In this document: positions 52,892 through 61,960 of the stretch, in pieces
How the letters are laid out: each line of letters starts with the position of its first letter
Position numbering within the stretch: position 1 is the first letter of the stretch
Source of the DNA: DSOI01 sp041394885
GTDB lineage: Bacteria; Acidobacteriota; Terriglobia; Bryobacterales; Bryobacteraceae
Length of the DNA: 64,000 nucleotides
Assembly: GCA_041394885.1 (NCBI GenBank)
Contig: JAWKHI010000008.1
Coordinates: 124,001-188,000, forward strand
Direction of reading: 5' to 3'
The notes under the pieces: model-generated
What the model was told of the DNA's origin: nothing
Databases searched by the model: none
The model's input: the letters and a program-made list of their open reading frames with translations, nothing else
Made by a program: the position numbers and the translations under genes

Positions 52892-54300
52892 GCCGCGGGC
52901 ACGCTTCTGGCGCCGGACGCGGGCAGCAAGCCCATGCGGCGCAGGTTGTGTTCGGCCTTGTAGCACAAGCAGTCGCGGATGAGCCGCTTCGTATCGCCGG
53001 AGTAGTGGAAGAAATCGAGCTCGAGGTTGGCGTCGTCGATGTAGTACCGGTGGTAGCGTTCGGCGTCGGCCATCGGCGGAGGCGGCGTATAGCGGCTATA
53101 GGAGGGGTTCAGCCACCAATCGGTGAAGCGATGCTCGAAATGATAGTCGTCGTAGATGGGAGTGCCCGGGAACGGCACCACCACGCCCATGGTGCTGAAG
53201 GCGTCCACCATCGGCGCGATGCGGTCCATGAAGCGGAGCGTCCGTTCGAGTGCGGCAGGCGCTTCCTGGGGAAACCCGAGCATGAAGTTGCACGCGGTAA
53301 CCAGCCCCTCTTCCTTGGCCCATTCGAGCGCGCGCACCACATGGTCTGTCCGGATGCCTTTCTTGATCGCCTGCAGGATCGTATCGTCGCCGCTTTCGAC
53401 GCCGAAGTTGACGTGGTTGAGCCCGGCGCGCCGCATTGCGCGCAACAGGGCGGGCGTGACCATGTTGGCCCGTGTGATGGCGCTGAATGAGAACGGGAAC
53501 CGGACGTCGCGTTCGATGGCGCCGCACAAGGCCTCCAGACGGGCCGGGTTGGCGGTGAGCGCGTCGTCCCAGCAGGGGAAGTGGGTGAGTCCGCAAAGCC
53601 CGTGCCAGGCGTCGATCTCGTCGATGATGCTCTCCGGTGATCGGTGGCGGAACCGGCGGCCGGTGACGTGGTTGGCACAGAAGGTGCAACGCGCGGGGCA
53701 GCCGCGGCTGGTGAGAATGCCTCCAGGCGCGGTGTCGCGGCCGTCGAGGTCATACCAGGCCGGATCGAACAGCGATTGCGCGAGGTAGGGCGGGGGAAGC
53801 GCATCCAGATCTTCGGCGAACTGCGCCGGAGGGCCGTAGACCAGCGGACCGCCGGGCGGACGAAAGACGGCGCCGGGAATGTGGGCGACGTCGTCTCGAC
53901 CGTCTAGCCACCGCACCACTCGGACGAGGCTTTGCTCGGCTTCGCCGGTGAGCGCAAGGTCGAACCCGTGACGCAGCGTCTCTTCCGGACGAACGGTGGT
54001 GTGTGCGCCGCCGGCCACCAGCGTCCATGGACCCTCGCGCAAATGATCGATGAGCCGGTAGGCGTGCCAAACCCAGCGCGTGAACAGGCTGACGCCGATC
54101 AGTTGCGGTGCAAACGCGGCGGCCTCCCGGGCGATCCAGGCTTCGTCGTGGCCCGGGTCACGAGCGAAGTGACGCGCGGCGGCATCGATCACGCGTACCT
54201 CGCAGCCTTCCGCCAATAACGATGCAGCCACGTACTGGAGCCCGAGCAGCGGAGACCCGAGTTGCTCCGGCGACGGAGGATTGATGAGCAGGACTCTCAT
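52888..54300 (-). CDS. B12-binding radical SAM protein
   Basis: 470 residues. The N-terminal cobalamin-binding domain starts MRVLLINPPSPEQLGSPLLG and includes VAGGAHTTVRPEE. The radical SAM domain has ILTSRGCPARCTFCANHVTG (CX3CX2C), then CWDDALTANPARLEAL, NFGVESGDDTILQAIKKG and NFMLGFPQEAP. Similar enzymes do C- or P-methylation or ring rearrangement in natural-product pathways (bacteriochlorophyll, hopanoid, antibiotics). Forms a tight operon with a methyltransferase and a PhyH enzyme. Confidence 0.92.
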   Translation of the reverse strand: MRVLLINPPSPEQLGSPLLGLQYVAASLLAEGCEVRVIDAAARHFARDPGHDEAWIAREAAAFAPQLIGVSLFTRWVWHAYRLIDHLREGPWTLVAGGAHTTVRPEETLRHGFDLALTGEAEQSLVRVVRWLDGRDDVAHIPGAVFRPPGGPLVYGPPAQFAEDLDALPPPYLAQSLFDPAWYDLDGRDTAPGGILTSRGCPARCTFCANHVTGRRFRHRSPESIIDEIDAWHGLCGLTHFPCWDDALTANPARLEALCGAIERDVRFPFSFSAITRANMVTPALLRAMRRAGLNHVNFGVESGDDTILQAIKKGIRTDHVVRALEWAKEEGLVTACNFMLGFPQEAPAALERTLRFMDRIAPMVDAFSTMGVVVPFPGTPIYDDYHFEHRFTDWWLNPSYSRYTPPPPMADAERYHRYYIDDANLELDFFHYSGDTKRLIRDCLCYKAEHNLRRMGLLPASGARSVPAA

Positions 54301-54312
54301 CGCGGCGCCGCT

Positions 54313-54972
54313 TCAGAGGACGATCTTGCCGAAGCGCGGACCGGCAAACAAGGAGGTGTGGTTAGGGATGGTCGATCCCATCACCACCGGCCCCACGGGC
54401 ACGTAGGGCGGCGCGAAGGTCGGCACCGGGCCTTGGCCGACGACGCCGCTGATCATGACGATCCTTTTCCATTCCTGGAAACTCGAATCCACCCAGTCGG
54501 CAAGCTGCTTGGCGGCGAGATCGAAGTTGCCGGGCGATCTCACCGCATGCGCCCGCAGAGCCTGGGTGAGCTTGGCGTTCAACAGCGCGGAGGAAAGCGA
54601 TGGCTCGCCGCTCGAGACCGAGCTTTGCAGCGGGATCGGGGCGGCCGGAGTGGGAGGCGCGTGGGAGGCGGGCACGGCGACGAAGGTGGGGAATGCGGAC
54701 TGCGACCGGAGCTGGAAGCCGCCGGCCCAGTCATTCCATGCCGAGGCGAGGATCTTGGCTAGCGCCTGCGCAACCTCGGAGGACAGTTTGGCCGCGGTGA
54801 GAGACTGTAGCAGTTTCACCTCGAGATTGACGGGGCTCCAGAGCGAGCCCGGTCCGAATTCGGCCGCGGGGCCGGTGATCCGGCCGCCACGCAACTGGGC
54901 TTGCGCGATCCATTCGTTGACGGCGGTCCGAAACGCTTCACGAGCGGCTGTACCGATGGAATTCCAGTCCAA
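54313..54972 (-). CDS. Unknown protein heading the radical SAM cluster
   Basis: 219 residues, TTG start ten bases after an AGGAGG; an overlapping ATG belongs to another frame. Mostly helical and Ala/Ser-rich (EAFRTAVNEWIAQAQLRGGR, LLQSLTAAKLSSEVAQALAKIL, FDLAAKQLADWVDSSFQEWK), with a C-terminal Pro/Val-rich stretch. No signal or membrane helix. Twelve bases upstream of the radical SAM gene. Not recognised. Confidence 0.55.
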   Translation of the reverse strand: MDWNSIGTAAREAFRTAVNEWIAQAQLRGGRITGPAAEFGPGSLWSPVNLEVKLLQSLTAAKLSSEVAQALAKILASAWNDWAGGFQLRSQSAFPTFVAVPASHAPPTPAAPIPLQSSVSSGEPSLSSALLNAKLTQALRAHAVRSPGNFDLAAKQLADWVDSSFQEWKRIVMISGVVGQGPVPTFAPPYVPVGPVVMGSTIPNHTSLFAGPRFGKIVL

Positions 54973-55030
54973 AACGGTTCATCCTCCTGCGTCTAACGTA
55001 GCAGAGTTACCGCGTGGGAGGGTCCGCGAT

Positions 55031-55906
55031 TCACGCGACGGCATCGGTAATCACGCGCGCCAGCGCCTGCAGGGCGCGTGGCCGCGGAAAGGCGGGCCGG
55101 CTGGCGAGGCGGATGGTGCGCGAGACAGAGCCCGCCAGAGGGCGGAGCACCACGCCGCGGCGCTCCACCGATTCCGCCGCCAGATGCGGTACGAGCGTCG
55201 CGCCGTAGCCGGCCGCCACCAGATTGGCCAGCGTCTCGAGGCTGGACGCCTGCAGGGCGCGATGCGGTTGATGCCCGCCTTGGCGGCCGCAAGCGGCGAT
55301 GGCCTGCCCCGCCAGACAATGGCCGTCGGCGAGAACCAGCAGGTCCGCGGCGAGTTCGGCTTCGTCTACGTTCTTGCGCGACGCCAGCCGGTGCCGCTTC
55401 GGGAGCGCCGCCAGGAAGCGCTCGTCGAACAGGGCGACGGCGCTGAGATCCGCGGGCGCCTCGGTGGCGATGAGCGCGGCGTCGAGCTTTCGATCGCGAA
55501 GCCGGTGAAGCAGCGTCGCCGTGATGTCTTCCCACAGTTCGATGGTCATGGCGGGGTAGGCGTCCCGCAACGGGCCGAGGATGAGCGGAATCAGGTAAGG
55601 GCCGAGAGTGGGGATGACGCCCAGGCGTAGCGGGCCGTCCAGTTGATCCCGCGACGACTTGGCGGCGGCGTCGACCAGGGCGACTTCTTCCAGGGCGCGG
55701 CGGGCGTGTACGAGAATCCTTTCGCCAGCGGGCGTGATCGAAACGCGGCGATTGTTGCGCTCGAACAGGGTGACGCCCAATTCGAGCTCGAGCTTGCGGA
55801 GCTGGCCGCTCAGGGTCGGTTGGCTGACGTGGCACGCGGCCGCGGCGCGTCCGAAATGGCGATGGTCGGCCACGGCGGCGAAGTAGGCGAGCTCCGGCAG
55901 GTTCAT
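55031..55906 (-). CDS. oxyR: LysR-family peroxide regulator OxyR
   Basis: 291 residues. N-terminal LysR HTH (ELAYFAAVADHRHFGRAAAACHVSQPTLSGQLRKLE). In the sensor domain, GHCLAGQAIAACG places two cysteines with the spacing of the OxyR redox pair (C199/C208 in E. coli numbering), within LLVLADGHCL. This and divergence from katA identify it as OxyR: H2O2 oxidises the pair and the disulfide form activates catalase. Confidence 0.92.
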   Translation of the reverse strand: MNLPELAYFAAVADHRHFGRAAAACHVSQPTLSGQLRKLELELGVTLFERNNRRVSITPAGERILVHARRALEEVALVDAAAKSSRDQLDGPLRLGVIPTLGPYLIPLILGPLRDAYPAMTIELWEDITATLLHRLRDRKLDAALIATEAPADLSAVALFDERFLAALPKRHRLASRKNVDEAELAADLLVLADGHCLAGQAIAACGRQGGHQPHRALQASSLETLANLVAAGYGATLVPHLAAESVERRGVVLRPLAGSVSRTIRLASRPAFPRPRALQALARVITDAVA

Positions 55907-56017
55907 CTATCGTCCCTCCCTATTATAACTATTGAAACAATCGTCTTTGCTTATCGACGAGCCTGGCTCATTCTGGAGTTGGAAGTGCTTTACCAAGATT
56001 CTGGAAGGAGATCATCG
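55907..56017. promoter_or_regulatory. oxyR-katA divergent control region
   Basis: 111 bases between the two starts. Contains the palindrome ATTGAAACAAT (55931-55941) and the inverted repeat TCGTC (55941-55945)/GACGA (55955-55959), plausible OxyR contacts, and on the minus strand a TATAAT (55922-55927) that could be an oxyR -10 element. GGAAGGAG before katA is its ribosome site. The exact sites are uncertain. Confidence 0.5.
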
Positions 56018-57478
56018 ATGAAAGAACGTCTCACGACGACGGCCGGTGCGCCGGTGGCCGACAACCAAAACAGTCTGACCGCGGGGCCGCGCGGCCCGGT
56101 GCTGCTTGAAGACTATCAACTGCTGGAGAAACTGGCGCATCAGAACCGCGAACGGATTCCGGAGCGTGTGGTACACGCCAAGGGATGGGGCGCGTTCGGC
56201 AAACTGACCGTGACGGCCGACATCTCGCGGTACACCAGCGCCAAGCTCTTTTCCGAACTGGGCAAGCAAACCGATCTGCTGATTCGCTTCTCCACGGTGG
56301 CAGGCGAAGCGGGCGCGGCGGACGCGGAGCGCGATGTGCGCGGCTTCGCCATGAAGTTCTACACCGAAGAAGGCAACTGGGACCTCGTGGGCAACAACAC
56401 TCCGGTGTTCTTCATTCGCGATCCGCTGAAGTTCCCGGACTTCATCCACACCCAAAAGCGCCATCCCAAGACGAATCTGCGGAGCACGACGGCGATGTGG
56501 GACTTCTGGTCCTTGAGTCCGGAGAGCCTGCATCAGGTGACGATCCTGATGTCGGACCGGGGCCTGCCGCCGAGCCCGCGCTTCATGAACGGCTACGGCA
56601 GCCACACCTACAGCTTCTGGAACGCGAAGGGCGAGCGCTACTGGGTGAAGTTCCACTTCAAGACCCAACAAGGGCATCGTCATTTGACCAACGCCGAAGC
56701 TGCGGCCGTGGTTGGCCAAACGCGCGAAAGCTACCAGGAGGATCTGTTCGGATCGATCGAGCGTGGCGAATTCCCGCGCTGGACGATGCAGGTGCAGATC
56801 ATGCCCGAGGCCGAAGCGGAAAAGACGCCGTACAATCCGTTCGACCTGACCAAGGTTTGGCCGCACGCCGACTATCCGGTGATCGAGGTGGGCGTGGTGG
56901 AGCTCAACCGCAACCCTGACAACTACTTCGCCGAGGTGGAACAGGCCGCGTTCAGTCCGTCGAACAAGGTCCCCGGCATCGGCTACAGTCCAGACAAGAT
57001 GCTGCAGGCTCGTGTGTTCTCCTATGCCGACGCGCATCGCTACCGGCTGGGCACGCACTACGAAGCCCTGCCGGTGAACGCGCCGAAGTGCCCGGTGCAT
57101 CACTATCACAAAGACGGCGCGATGCGGTTTTTCCCGAGCAGCACGGGGAACCCGGATGCGTACTACGAGCCGAACAGCTTCGGTGGTCCGGTGCAGGATC
57201 CCGGCGCGGCGGAGCCTCCGATGCGGATCTCTGGCGACGCGGCGCGGTACGACCATCGCGAGGGCAACGACGATTTCTCGCAGCCGAGAGCGCTGTTCCG
57301 CCTGTTTGACGAGGGGCAGAAGCAGCGTCTGTTTTCGAATATCGCGGCGGCGATGCAAGGGGTCCCGGAGCCGATCGTGGAGCGGCAGACCGCCCTGTTT
57401 GACCGTGTGGATCCGGAATACGGCGCCGGGGTTCGCGCGGCGTTGGCGGCGCGAAAACCGGTGGGCGCGGCGCGGTAG
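56018..57478 (+). CDS. katA: Catalase (clade 3, monofunctional haem catalase)
   Basis: 486 residues from ATG 56018. Catalytic His in ERVVHAKGWGAFG, catalytic Asn in LVGNNTPVFFIRDP, and the proximal haem Tyr in RVFSYADAHRYRLG. Small-subunit length. Converts H2O2 to water and O2. Divergent from oxyR, so expected to be induced by peroxide. Longer in-frame starts lie in the oxyR region and are rejected. Confidence 0.97.
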   Translation: MKERLTTTAGAPVADNQNSLTAGPRGPVLLEDYQLLEKLAHQNRERIPERVVHAKGWGAFGKLTVTADISRYTSAKLFSELGKQTDLLIRFSTVAGEAGAADAERDVRGFAMKFYTEEGNWDLVGNNTPVFFIRDPLKFPDFIHTQKRHPKTNLRSTTAMWDFWSLSPESLHQVTILMSDRGLPPSPRFMNGYGSHTYSFWNAKGERYWVKFHFKTQQGHRHLTNAEAAAVVGQTRESYQEDLFGSIERGEFPRWTMQVQIMPEAEAEKTPYNPFDLTKVWPHADYPVIEVGVVELNRNPDNYFAEVEQAAFSPSNKVPGIGYSPDKMLQARVFSYADAHRYRLGTHYEALPVNAPKCPVHHYHKDGAMRFFPSSTGNPDAYYEPNSFGGPVQDPGAAEPPMRISGDAARYDHREGNDDFSQPRALFRLFDEGQKQRLFSNIAAAMQGVPEPIVERQTALFDRVDPEYGAGVRAALAARKPVGAAR

Positions 57479-57541
57479 GTCCGTACTCGCGGCCGGCGCG
57501 GCACCGCGTCCACCGGCGCAATCGTGGTACGCTAACGCCCG

Positions 57542-58135
57542 ATGAACGCTTGGATCAAACGACTCCACATCTACGCCGGGCTGCTGAGCTTCACCATCCT
57601 GCTGATCTTCGGCGTGGTGGGCGTGATGGCGGTGCTGCTGCCGCCGCCACCGGAGCGCAAGCAGCCCGATTTCATCGGGCGCACCGTGCCCTTCGCCGTC
57701 CCGCCGAACGCTTCCGATGAAGACCTGGCAAGGGCCGTTTGGCAGAAACTGAGCCCGGCCCTGACCGGTCCACCGCCGAAGTTCTCGATCCGGCGCGATG
57801 CCAGCCACAACCTGCTGTTTCAGGTGTTCAGCCCGAACGGACCCACGCGCGTAACCGTCCTCGAGCAGGAAGGGCAGGTTCGGGTGGAGACTCGCCGCAA
57901 CTTGTGGTGGCAGTACTTCAACGTCCTGCACGAAACCAACATACAGTCGAACATCCCCGATATCCGGGTGCGGCTGTGGACTTACTATAACGAGTTCAGC
58001 ATCTGGACGCTGATGTTCATGTCCTTATCGGGCGTATGGTTGTGGTTGGTGTCGCGCCCGGGATGGCTTTGGGCGCGCGTGAGTTTCGCGGTGGGCCTGG
58101 CGCTGTTCGCCTTGGTCTGGATGGTGCTGAGGTAA
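57542..58135 (+). CDS. PepSY-associated transmembrane protein A
   Basis: 197 residues: an N-terminal helix (LHIYAGLLSFTILLIFGVVGVMAVLLP), a periplasmic PepSY-like region (EDLARAVWQKLSPAL, RNLWWQYFNVLHETNI), and two C-terminal helices (IWTLMFMSLSGVWLWLV, VSFAVGLALFALVWMVL). The HxxA-type His in the first helix and 'LH' segments could hold haem, as in ferric-reductase-like PepSY proteins (inference). Three bases from its partner. Confidence 0.75.
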   Translation: MNAWIKRLHIYAGLLSFTILLIFGVVGVMAVLLPPPPERKQPDFIGRTVPFAVPPNASDEDLARAVWQKLSPALTGPPPKFSIRRDASHNLLFQVFSPNGPTRVTVLEQEGQVRVETRRNLWWQYFNVLHETNIQSNIPDIRVRLWTYYNEFSIWTLMFMSLSGVWLWLVSRPGWLWARVSFAVGLALFALVWMVLR

Positions 58136-58138
58136 GCC

Positions 58139-58708
58139 ATGTACAGATTCATTCGCAACGCGCATCTTTTGATCGGGCTGCTTTCGGCCGCGTTCGTCTT
58201 CATGTACGGTGCAAGTTCGGTTCAATTCGCGCACCGTTGGTTCAACGTCCAGGCAAAAGCCGAGGAGCGCACGGTCACCATCGGCGCGGGTGCGGCGGGA
58301 GCGCGAGCCGTGGCGCGGGAACTGATGAACGCGCACGGACTGGACGGCGAGTTGGTTCAGATTCGGGAAAAGCCCACCGGCGTCGCCTTCCGACTCAACC
58401 GTGTGGGGACCAACTACGAAGTGGACTACACCGCCGCTACCGGCGTGACCAAGATCCGGACCATGACCACGGGCGTAATGGCGATGCTCGTCCGGCTTCA
58501 CCACGTCAACGGCGTGTGGCACGAGTTCGCGTGGATCAATGTGGCCGCCGGCATCCTGGCGCTGGTTTCGTTGGGGCTGATCCTGCTGGGCGCGAGCGGC
58601 ATCTACCTATGGTTCAAGCTGCACAAGGAACGCCGCATCGGCACGATCCTGCTGGCGGCGAACCTGATTTTCAGCCTCACGCTAATGATTCTGATTCGGA
58701 TGGCCTGA
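58139..58708 (+). CDS. PepSY-associated transmembrane protein B
   Basis: 189 residues, same layout: N-terminal helix with FIRNAHLLIGLLSAAFVFMYG, a soluble part, then LVRLHHVNGVWHEFAWINVA and two C-terminal helices. Paralogue of the preceding gene; the pair looks like a split PepSY membrane redox unit placed after catalase. Confidence 0.75.
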   Translation: MYRFIRNAHLLIGLLSAAFVFMYGASSVQFAHRWFNVQAKAEERTVTIGAGAAGARAVARELMNAHGLDGELVQIREKPTGVAFRLNRVGTNYEVDYTAATGVTKIRTMTTGVMAMLVRLHHVNGVWHEFAWINVAAGILALVSLGLILLGASGIYLWFKLHKERRIGTILLAANLIFSLTLMILIRMA

Positions 58709-58714
58709 CAAGCA

Positions 58715-59695
58715 ATGAACACACGCAGAGAATTCATACTCGCGGCGGCGGCGATGCACGCGCCGGCGCAGGAATCCAGGCCGGGCGGGATCCCGGTCCG
58801 CAAGCTGGGCCGCACCGGCGAGCGCGTCTCGATCCTCACGCTCGGCGGCGCCCACACCGGGCGCGTCGGACAGGGCAGCAAAGCGGAAGCCATCCGCCTG
58901 ATGCGCACCGCCATCGACGGCGGCATCAACTTCTTTGACAACGCGTGGGATTACCTCGACGGATTCGCCGAAGAAATGATGGGCGAAGGGCTGGCCGATG
59001 GGTGGCGCAAGAAGGTCTTCTTGATGACCAAGAACTGCGAGCGGACCTACGAAGGGTCCCGCCGGTGCCTGGAAGATTCGCTGCGCCGCCTGCGCACCGA
59101 TCACGTGGACCTTTGGCAATTCCATGAGATGAATTACGATAACGACCCGGATTGGGTGTTTGAGAAGGGCGGGTTGAAGTACGCGTTGGAGGCGGTGAAG
59201 GCGGGCAAGGTCCGCTACCTGGGCTTCACCGGGCACAAGGATCCGCGGATCCATCTGACGATGCTGGCGAAGCCGTATCCGTGGGTGACGGCGCAGATGC
59301 CAATCAATGTGATGGATACGTTTTACCGTAGCTTTCAGAAACAGGTGGTGCCCGTTTGTAATCGTAAGGATGTGGCCGTGATCGGGATGAAGAGCCTGGG
59401 AGGTGGTCCGAGGGACGCACGAATTCCGTCGCTGACGAAGATTTCGGCGGAGCAGTGTGTGCGTTATGCGCTCAGTTTGCCGATCACAACCCTCTGCCGC
59501 GGGTATATGTCGGTGGAGCAACTGGAGCAGGATCTGCGTATCGCGAGAGGCTTCAAGCCGTTGACTGCAAAAGAAAAAGAGGCGATTTTGACGATGGCGG
59601 CCGAGGAGGGTGGCGATGGGCGTCACGAGCTGTTCAAGTCCACGCAGACCTTCGATGGGGCCCCGCACCGGAGGCAGCACGGATTTGCGCTCTGA
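58715..59695 (+). CDS. Tat-exported aldo/keto reductase
   Basis: 326 residues. N-terminus MNTRREFILAAAAMHAPAQE is a short twin-arginine signal. AKR tetrad: Asp and Tyr in NFFDNAWDYLDGFAE, Lys in FLMTKNCERTY, His in DLWQFHEMNYD. Reduces a carbonyl with NAD(P)H or, if periplasmic, binds a pre-loaded cofactor. Six bases after the PepSY pair, so likely one operon. Confidence 0.87.
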   Translation: MNTRREFILAAAAMHAPAQESRPGGIPVRKLGRTGERVSILTLGGAHTGRVGQGSKAEAIRLMRTAIDGGINFFDNAWDYLDGFAEEMMGEGLADGWRKKVFLMTKNCERTYEGSRRCLEDSLRRLRTDHVDLWQFHEMNYDNDPDWVFEKGGLKYALEAVKAGKVRYLGFTGHKDPRIHLTMLAKPYPWVTAQMPINVMDTFYRSFQKQVVPVCNRKDVAVIGMKSLGGGPRDARIPSLTKISAEQCVRYALSLPITTLCRGYMSVEQLEQDLRIARGFKPLTAKEKEAILTMAAEEGGDGRHELFKSTQTFDGAPHRRQHGFAL

Positions 59696-59763
59696 GTACA
59701 ACTTCGGCGGCGTGTAATCTGAACTTTCCCGCCCTCCTTGCCGATACAGAGGTTGGAGGGCCG

Positions 59764-60087
59764 ATGCACCATCGTTCAGTACAGGATCCACCGCTCGACA
59801 CCGATGCGATCCTGGCGCAGTTCAACCGGCTGATTGGGGACCTGCTCCGGGGCCACATGAATCGCAATACGTTTCGTCCGTGGGAGATCGAGATCCTGTT
59901 GGACATCGAGGAGTGCGACCTGCGGGACGCCAATCGCCGGGAGGTTCTGCGGCGGTATCAAAAGGCGGTGCAGCGCGAAGTGGATCGAGGGTCGACCTCG
60001 CTGCTGAAGTTATCCGAGTACCTGGAGCGGAATCGGCTGCGCCGTGCGGCGCAGGCGGCTCAGACGGCTCCGGAGAGCCGCGCGTAG
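59764..60087 (+). CDS. Conserved small protein, acidobacterial hypothetical
   Basis: 107 residues from ATG 59764. Helical, with FRPWEIEILLDIEECDLRDA and YQKAVQREVDRG...LLKLSEYLERNR; the 'PWEIEILLDIE' and 'LSEYLE' pattern is one I associate with a small acidobacterial family of unknown function. Soluble. Confidence 0.65.
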   Translation: MHHRSVQDPPLDTDAILAQFNRLIGDLLRGHMNRNTFRPWEIEILLDIEECDLRDANRREVLRRYQKAVQREVDRGSTSLLKLSEYLERNRLRRAAQAAQTAPESRA

Positions 60088-60218
60088 GTTACTTTTTCGC
60101 GCTGGGAGTTTCTTCTGGTTAGACAAGATCGCCGCCGTGCTTGCGGCATTCGCGATCTCGCCACTGTCGCACGCGCATCCGCGACGCCCCAGGCTCCATT
60201 CATCCGAAAATAGCCGGA

Positions 60219-60497
60219 ATGGAAGCGGGCCTTTCCGCAACCGGTGACCGGTTCGACGCCATCGCCATTCCCAAGATCCGCTTCGTCGCACGACTGGAAA
60301 ACGGCACCTATGTGCTGTGGGCGGCGCAGAGGGATCGCTACGCAGCCGGCCGATCGTTTTCGTTTCCGCTGGCCTCATTTTCCGGCGCGGATGATTCCGG
60401 GCAGCGAGTTGGCGGCGTGATTGTTGGAACCCCGCCACACACCCGCTCACCGGCACCGATCGTCCGCCGTGTGACGACGTTGCCGCGTGAATCCTGA
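60219..60497 (+). CDS. Doubtful 92-residue ORF at edge of accessory region
   Basis: ATG 60219 to 60497; reads IPKIRFVARLENGTYVLWAA in the middle but turns Pro/Arg-rich at the end, suggesting a broken or spurious frame. It overlaps the NrdG-like fragment by 11 bases. Kept only because nothing else explains the interval. Confidence 0.2.
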   Translation: MEAGLSATGDRFDAIAIPKIRFVARLENGTYVLWAAQRDRYAAGRSFSFPLASFSGADDSGQRVGGVIVGTPPHTRSPAPIVRRVTTLPRES

Positions 60498-60705
60498 AAC
60501 TCCACGCGACACCGGCATCGAAGGGCTCACGATATCCGGCGGCGAACCCATGCACCAAGCCGACGAACTCTGCGAACTCGCCGAGCGCGTCCACGCCGCC
60601 GCCCCCAGACTCAGCTTCGGCATGTTCTCCGGCTACTACGAACGCGAGTTGGACGCCGGCCGCTACTGGACGCGAACGAACCTCACCACCGACGACCGTT
60701 CGTGA
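60487..60705 (+). pseudogene. NrdG-like radical SAM activase fragment
   Basis: 72 residues with the radical SAM GGE strand (EGLTISGGEPMHQADELCEL) and RLSFGMFSGYYERELDAGRYW, characteristic of the C-terminal half of NrdG-type activating enzymes. The CX3CX2C cluster and N-terminal half are absent, and the C-terminus ends abruptly. A remnant, next to a DUF3150 gene as in some mobile islands. Confidence 0.65.
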
Positions 60706-60796
60706 TTATGGCGTCGGCTCCGGGCTCGGCTGGAATTCGCCGTCCGGCGTCGATCTCGCCCGCAAGACCGTCTGCATCAAGGTCCGCCTCTCGACG

Positions 60797-61627
60797 ATGG
60801 GCAACACCCGCAAGGTCTCGACCTCGCAGATCGAAGCCGACGCCGACAAGGACCTGCTTCGCGTCTCCAAGCACCTGCTCGACTCGGCCGAATTGAAGGC
60901 CATCACCCGCTTCGACGGCGAGATCCGCCGCTACCTCTACAACATCTGCCTGCCGTTCGAGATCGGCATCCACCTGCTGCCCATCGCTGCGCTCGAGACG
61001 GCAGAAGAGCGCCTGCGCCGCTTCGCCGCCGACCGCGTCGAATTGGTGAACGCCTTCCTCGCCGCCTACCCGACGCTCTGCCAGGACGCCGCCAAGCGCC
61101 TCCGTGGACTCTACAACCCGGCCGACTACCCGCCGCTCGACGAGGTCACGCGCGAGTTCGGCTTCTCGTGGCAGTATGTCAGCTTCGGCGTTCCGGACCA
61201 GTTGAAGGGCATCTCGCGTGAGGTCTGGGAGCAGGAGCGCGAGAAGGCCGCCCAGCGCATGGCCGAGGCATCGTCAGAGATCCAGCAGGTGCTTCGCCAG
61301 TCGATGGCGGATCTTGTGACCCACATGGCCGAGCGGCTGAAGGAAGGCCCGGACGGCAAACCGCTGAAGTTCAAGCAGTCGACCGTGTCGAACCTGGTCG
61401 AGTTCCTGTCGAACTTCTCCTTCCGCAACGTGACCGACGATCAAGAGTTGCAGTCGTTGGTAACGCGGGCGCGCGAGCTACTCCAGGGCGTCGGTGCGGA
61501 TGACCTGCGCACCGTCGGCGACGTGCGGTCGCGAGTTCAGCAAGGCATGGCGGACCTTGCCGCCGCGCTGGACGGAATGACCACAAGAGCGGGCAACCGG
61601 AAACTCCGCTTGGTCGACGCTGAATGA
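60797..61627 (+). CDS. DUF3150 domain protein, N-terminus probably trimmed
   Basis: 276 residues from ATG 60797. The frame is open upstream and VDLARKTVCIKVRLST directly before the ATG looks native, so the original start is probably lost or is a non-standard codon near 60750. Core: LDSAELKAITRFDGEIRRYL, CLPFEIGIHLLPIAALETAE, GFSWQYVSFGVPDQLKGIS. DUF3150 proteins occur on phages and integrative elements beside MoxR ATPases; none is seen here. C-terminal part is helical. Confidence 0.7.
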   Translation: MGNTRKVSTSQIEADADKDLLRVSKHLLDSAELKAITRFDGEIRRYLYNICLPFEIGIHLLPIAALETAEERLRRFAADRVELVNAFLAAYPTLCQDAAKRLRGLYNPADYPPLDEVTREFGFSWQYVSFGVPDQLKGISREVWEQEREKAAQRMAEASSEIQQVLRQSMADLVTHMAERLKEGPDGKPLKFKQSTVSNLVEFLSNFSFRNVTDDQELQSLVTRARELLQGVGADDLRTVGDVRSRVQQGMADLAAALDGMTTRAGNRKLRLVDAE

Positions 61628-61649
61628 GACTTGCGCTGGTTACCCCCGG

Positions 61650-61949
61650 ATCAACGATGTAGCTACCGCTGGAGGGTGCCGACGCCATTCTCACTTCCAC
61701 AAACCCCGGTTGTCGGGCCACGGCAGTGATGGCCGGGCTTGCCAGTTGCAGACGCTTGCGCAGTCCAGCGTAGTCGATGGGCAAGGTGCGCGCGGTCCGG
61801 TACAGCCCATGGCGGAGGGCCAGTTCTACGGCTGCCGTCCAGAGTTCTTCCGGTAACCGAGAGCGGTGCGGATGGTTCTTGCGCCACTCCGTCAGTCGGG
61901 CGCGCAGGCTCAGCATTTCTTCGGGAATTTGTGTCTTGCTTCGGGGCAT
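61650..61949 (-). pseudogene. IS66-type accessory (TnpA-like) gene remnant
   Basis: ATG 61949 starts MPRSKTQIPEEMLSLRARLT, followed by WRKNHPHRSRLPEELWTAAVEL and RTARTLPIDYAGLRKRLQ, the helical N-terminus of small proteins that sit in front of IS66 TnpB in acidobacterial elements. Homology fades after FVEVRMASAPSSGS, and the frame continues uselessly into the antisense of the DUF3150 gene. No TnpB or transposase follows, so the IS is mostly deleted. Confidence 0.55.
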
Positions 61950-61960
61950 CCCCGAACTTA

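Noticed and set aside
55643..56017. N-terminal extension of catalase
   Set aside because: It runs through oxyR on the opposite strand; ATG 56018 has a good ribosome site and matches catalase length.
60219..60497. Functional protein gene in the accessory region
   Set aside because: No recognisable domain and Pro/Arg-rich end; retained only as a low-confidence feature.
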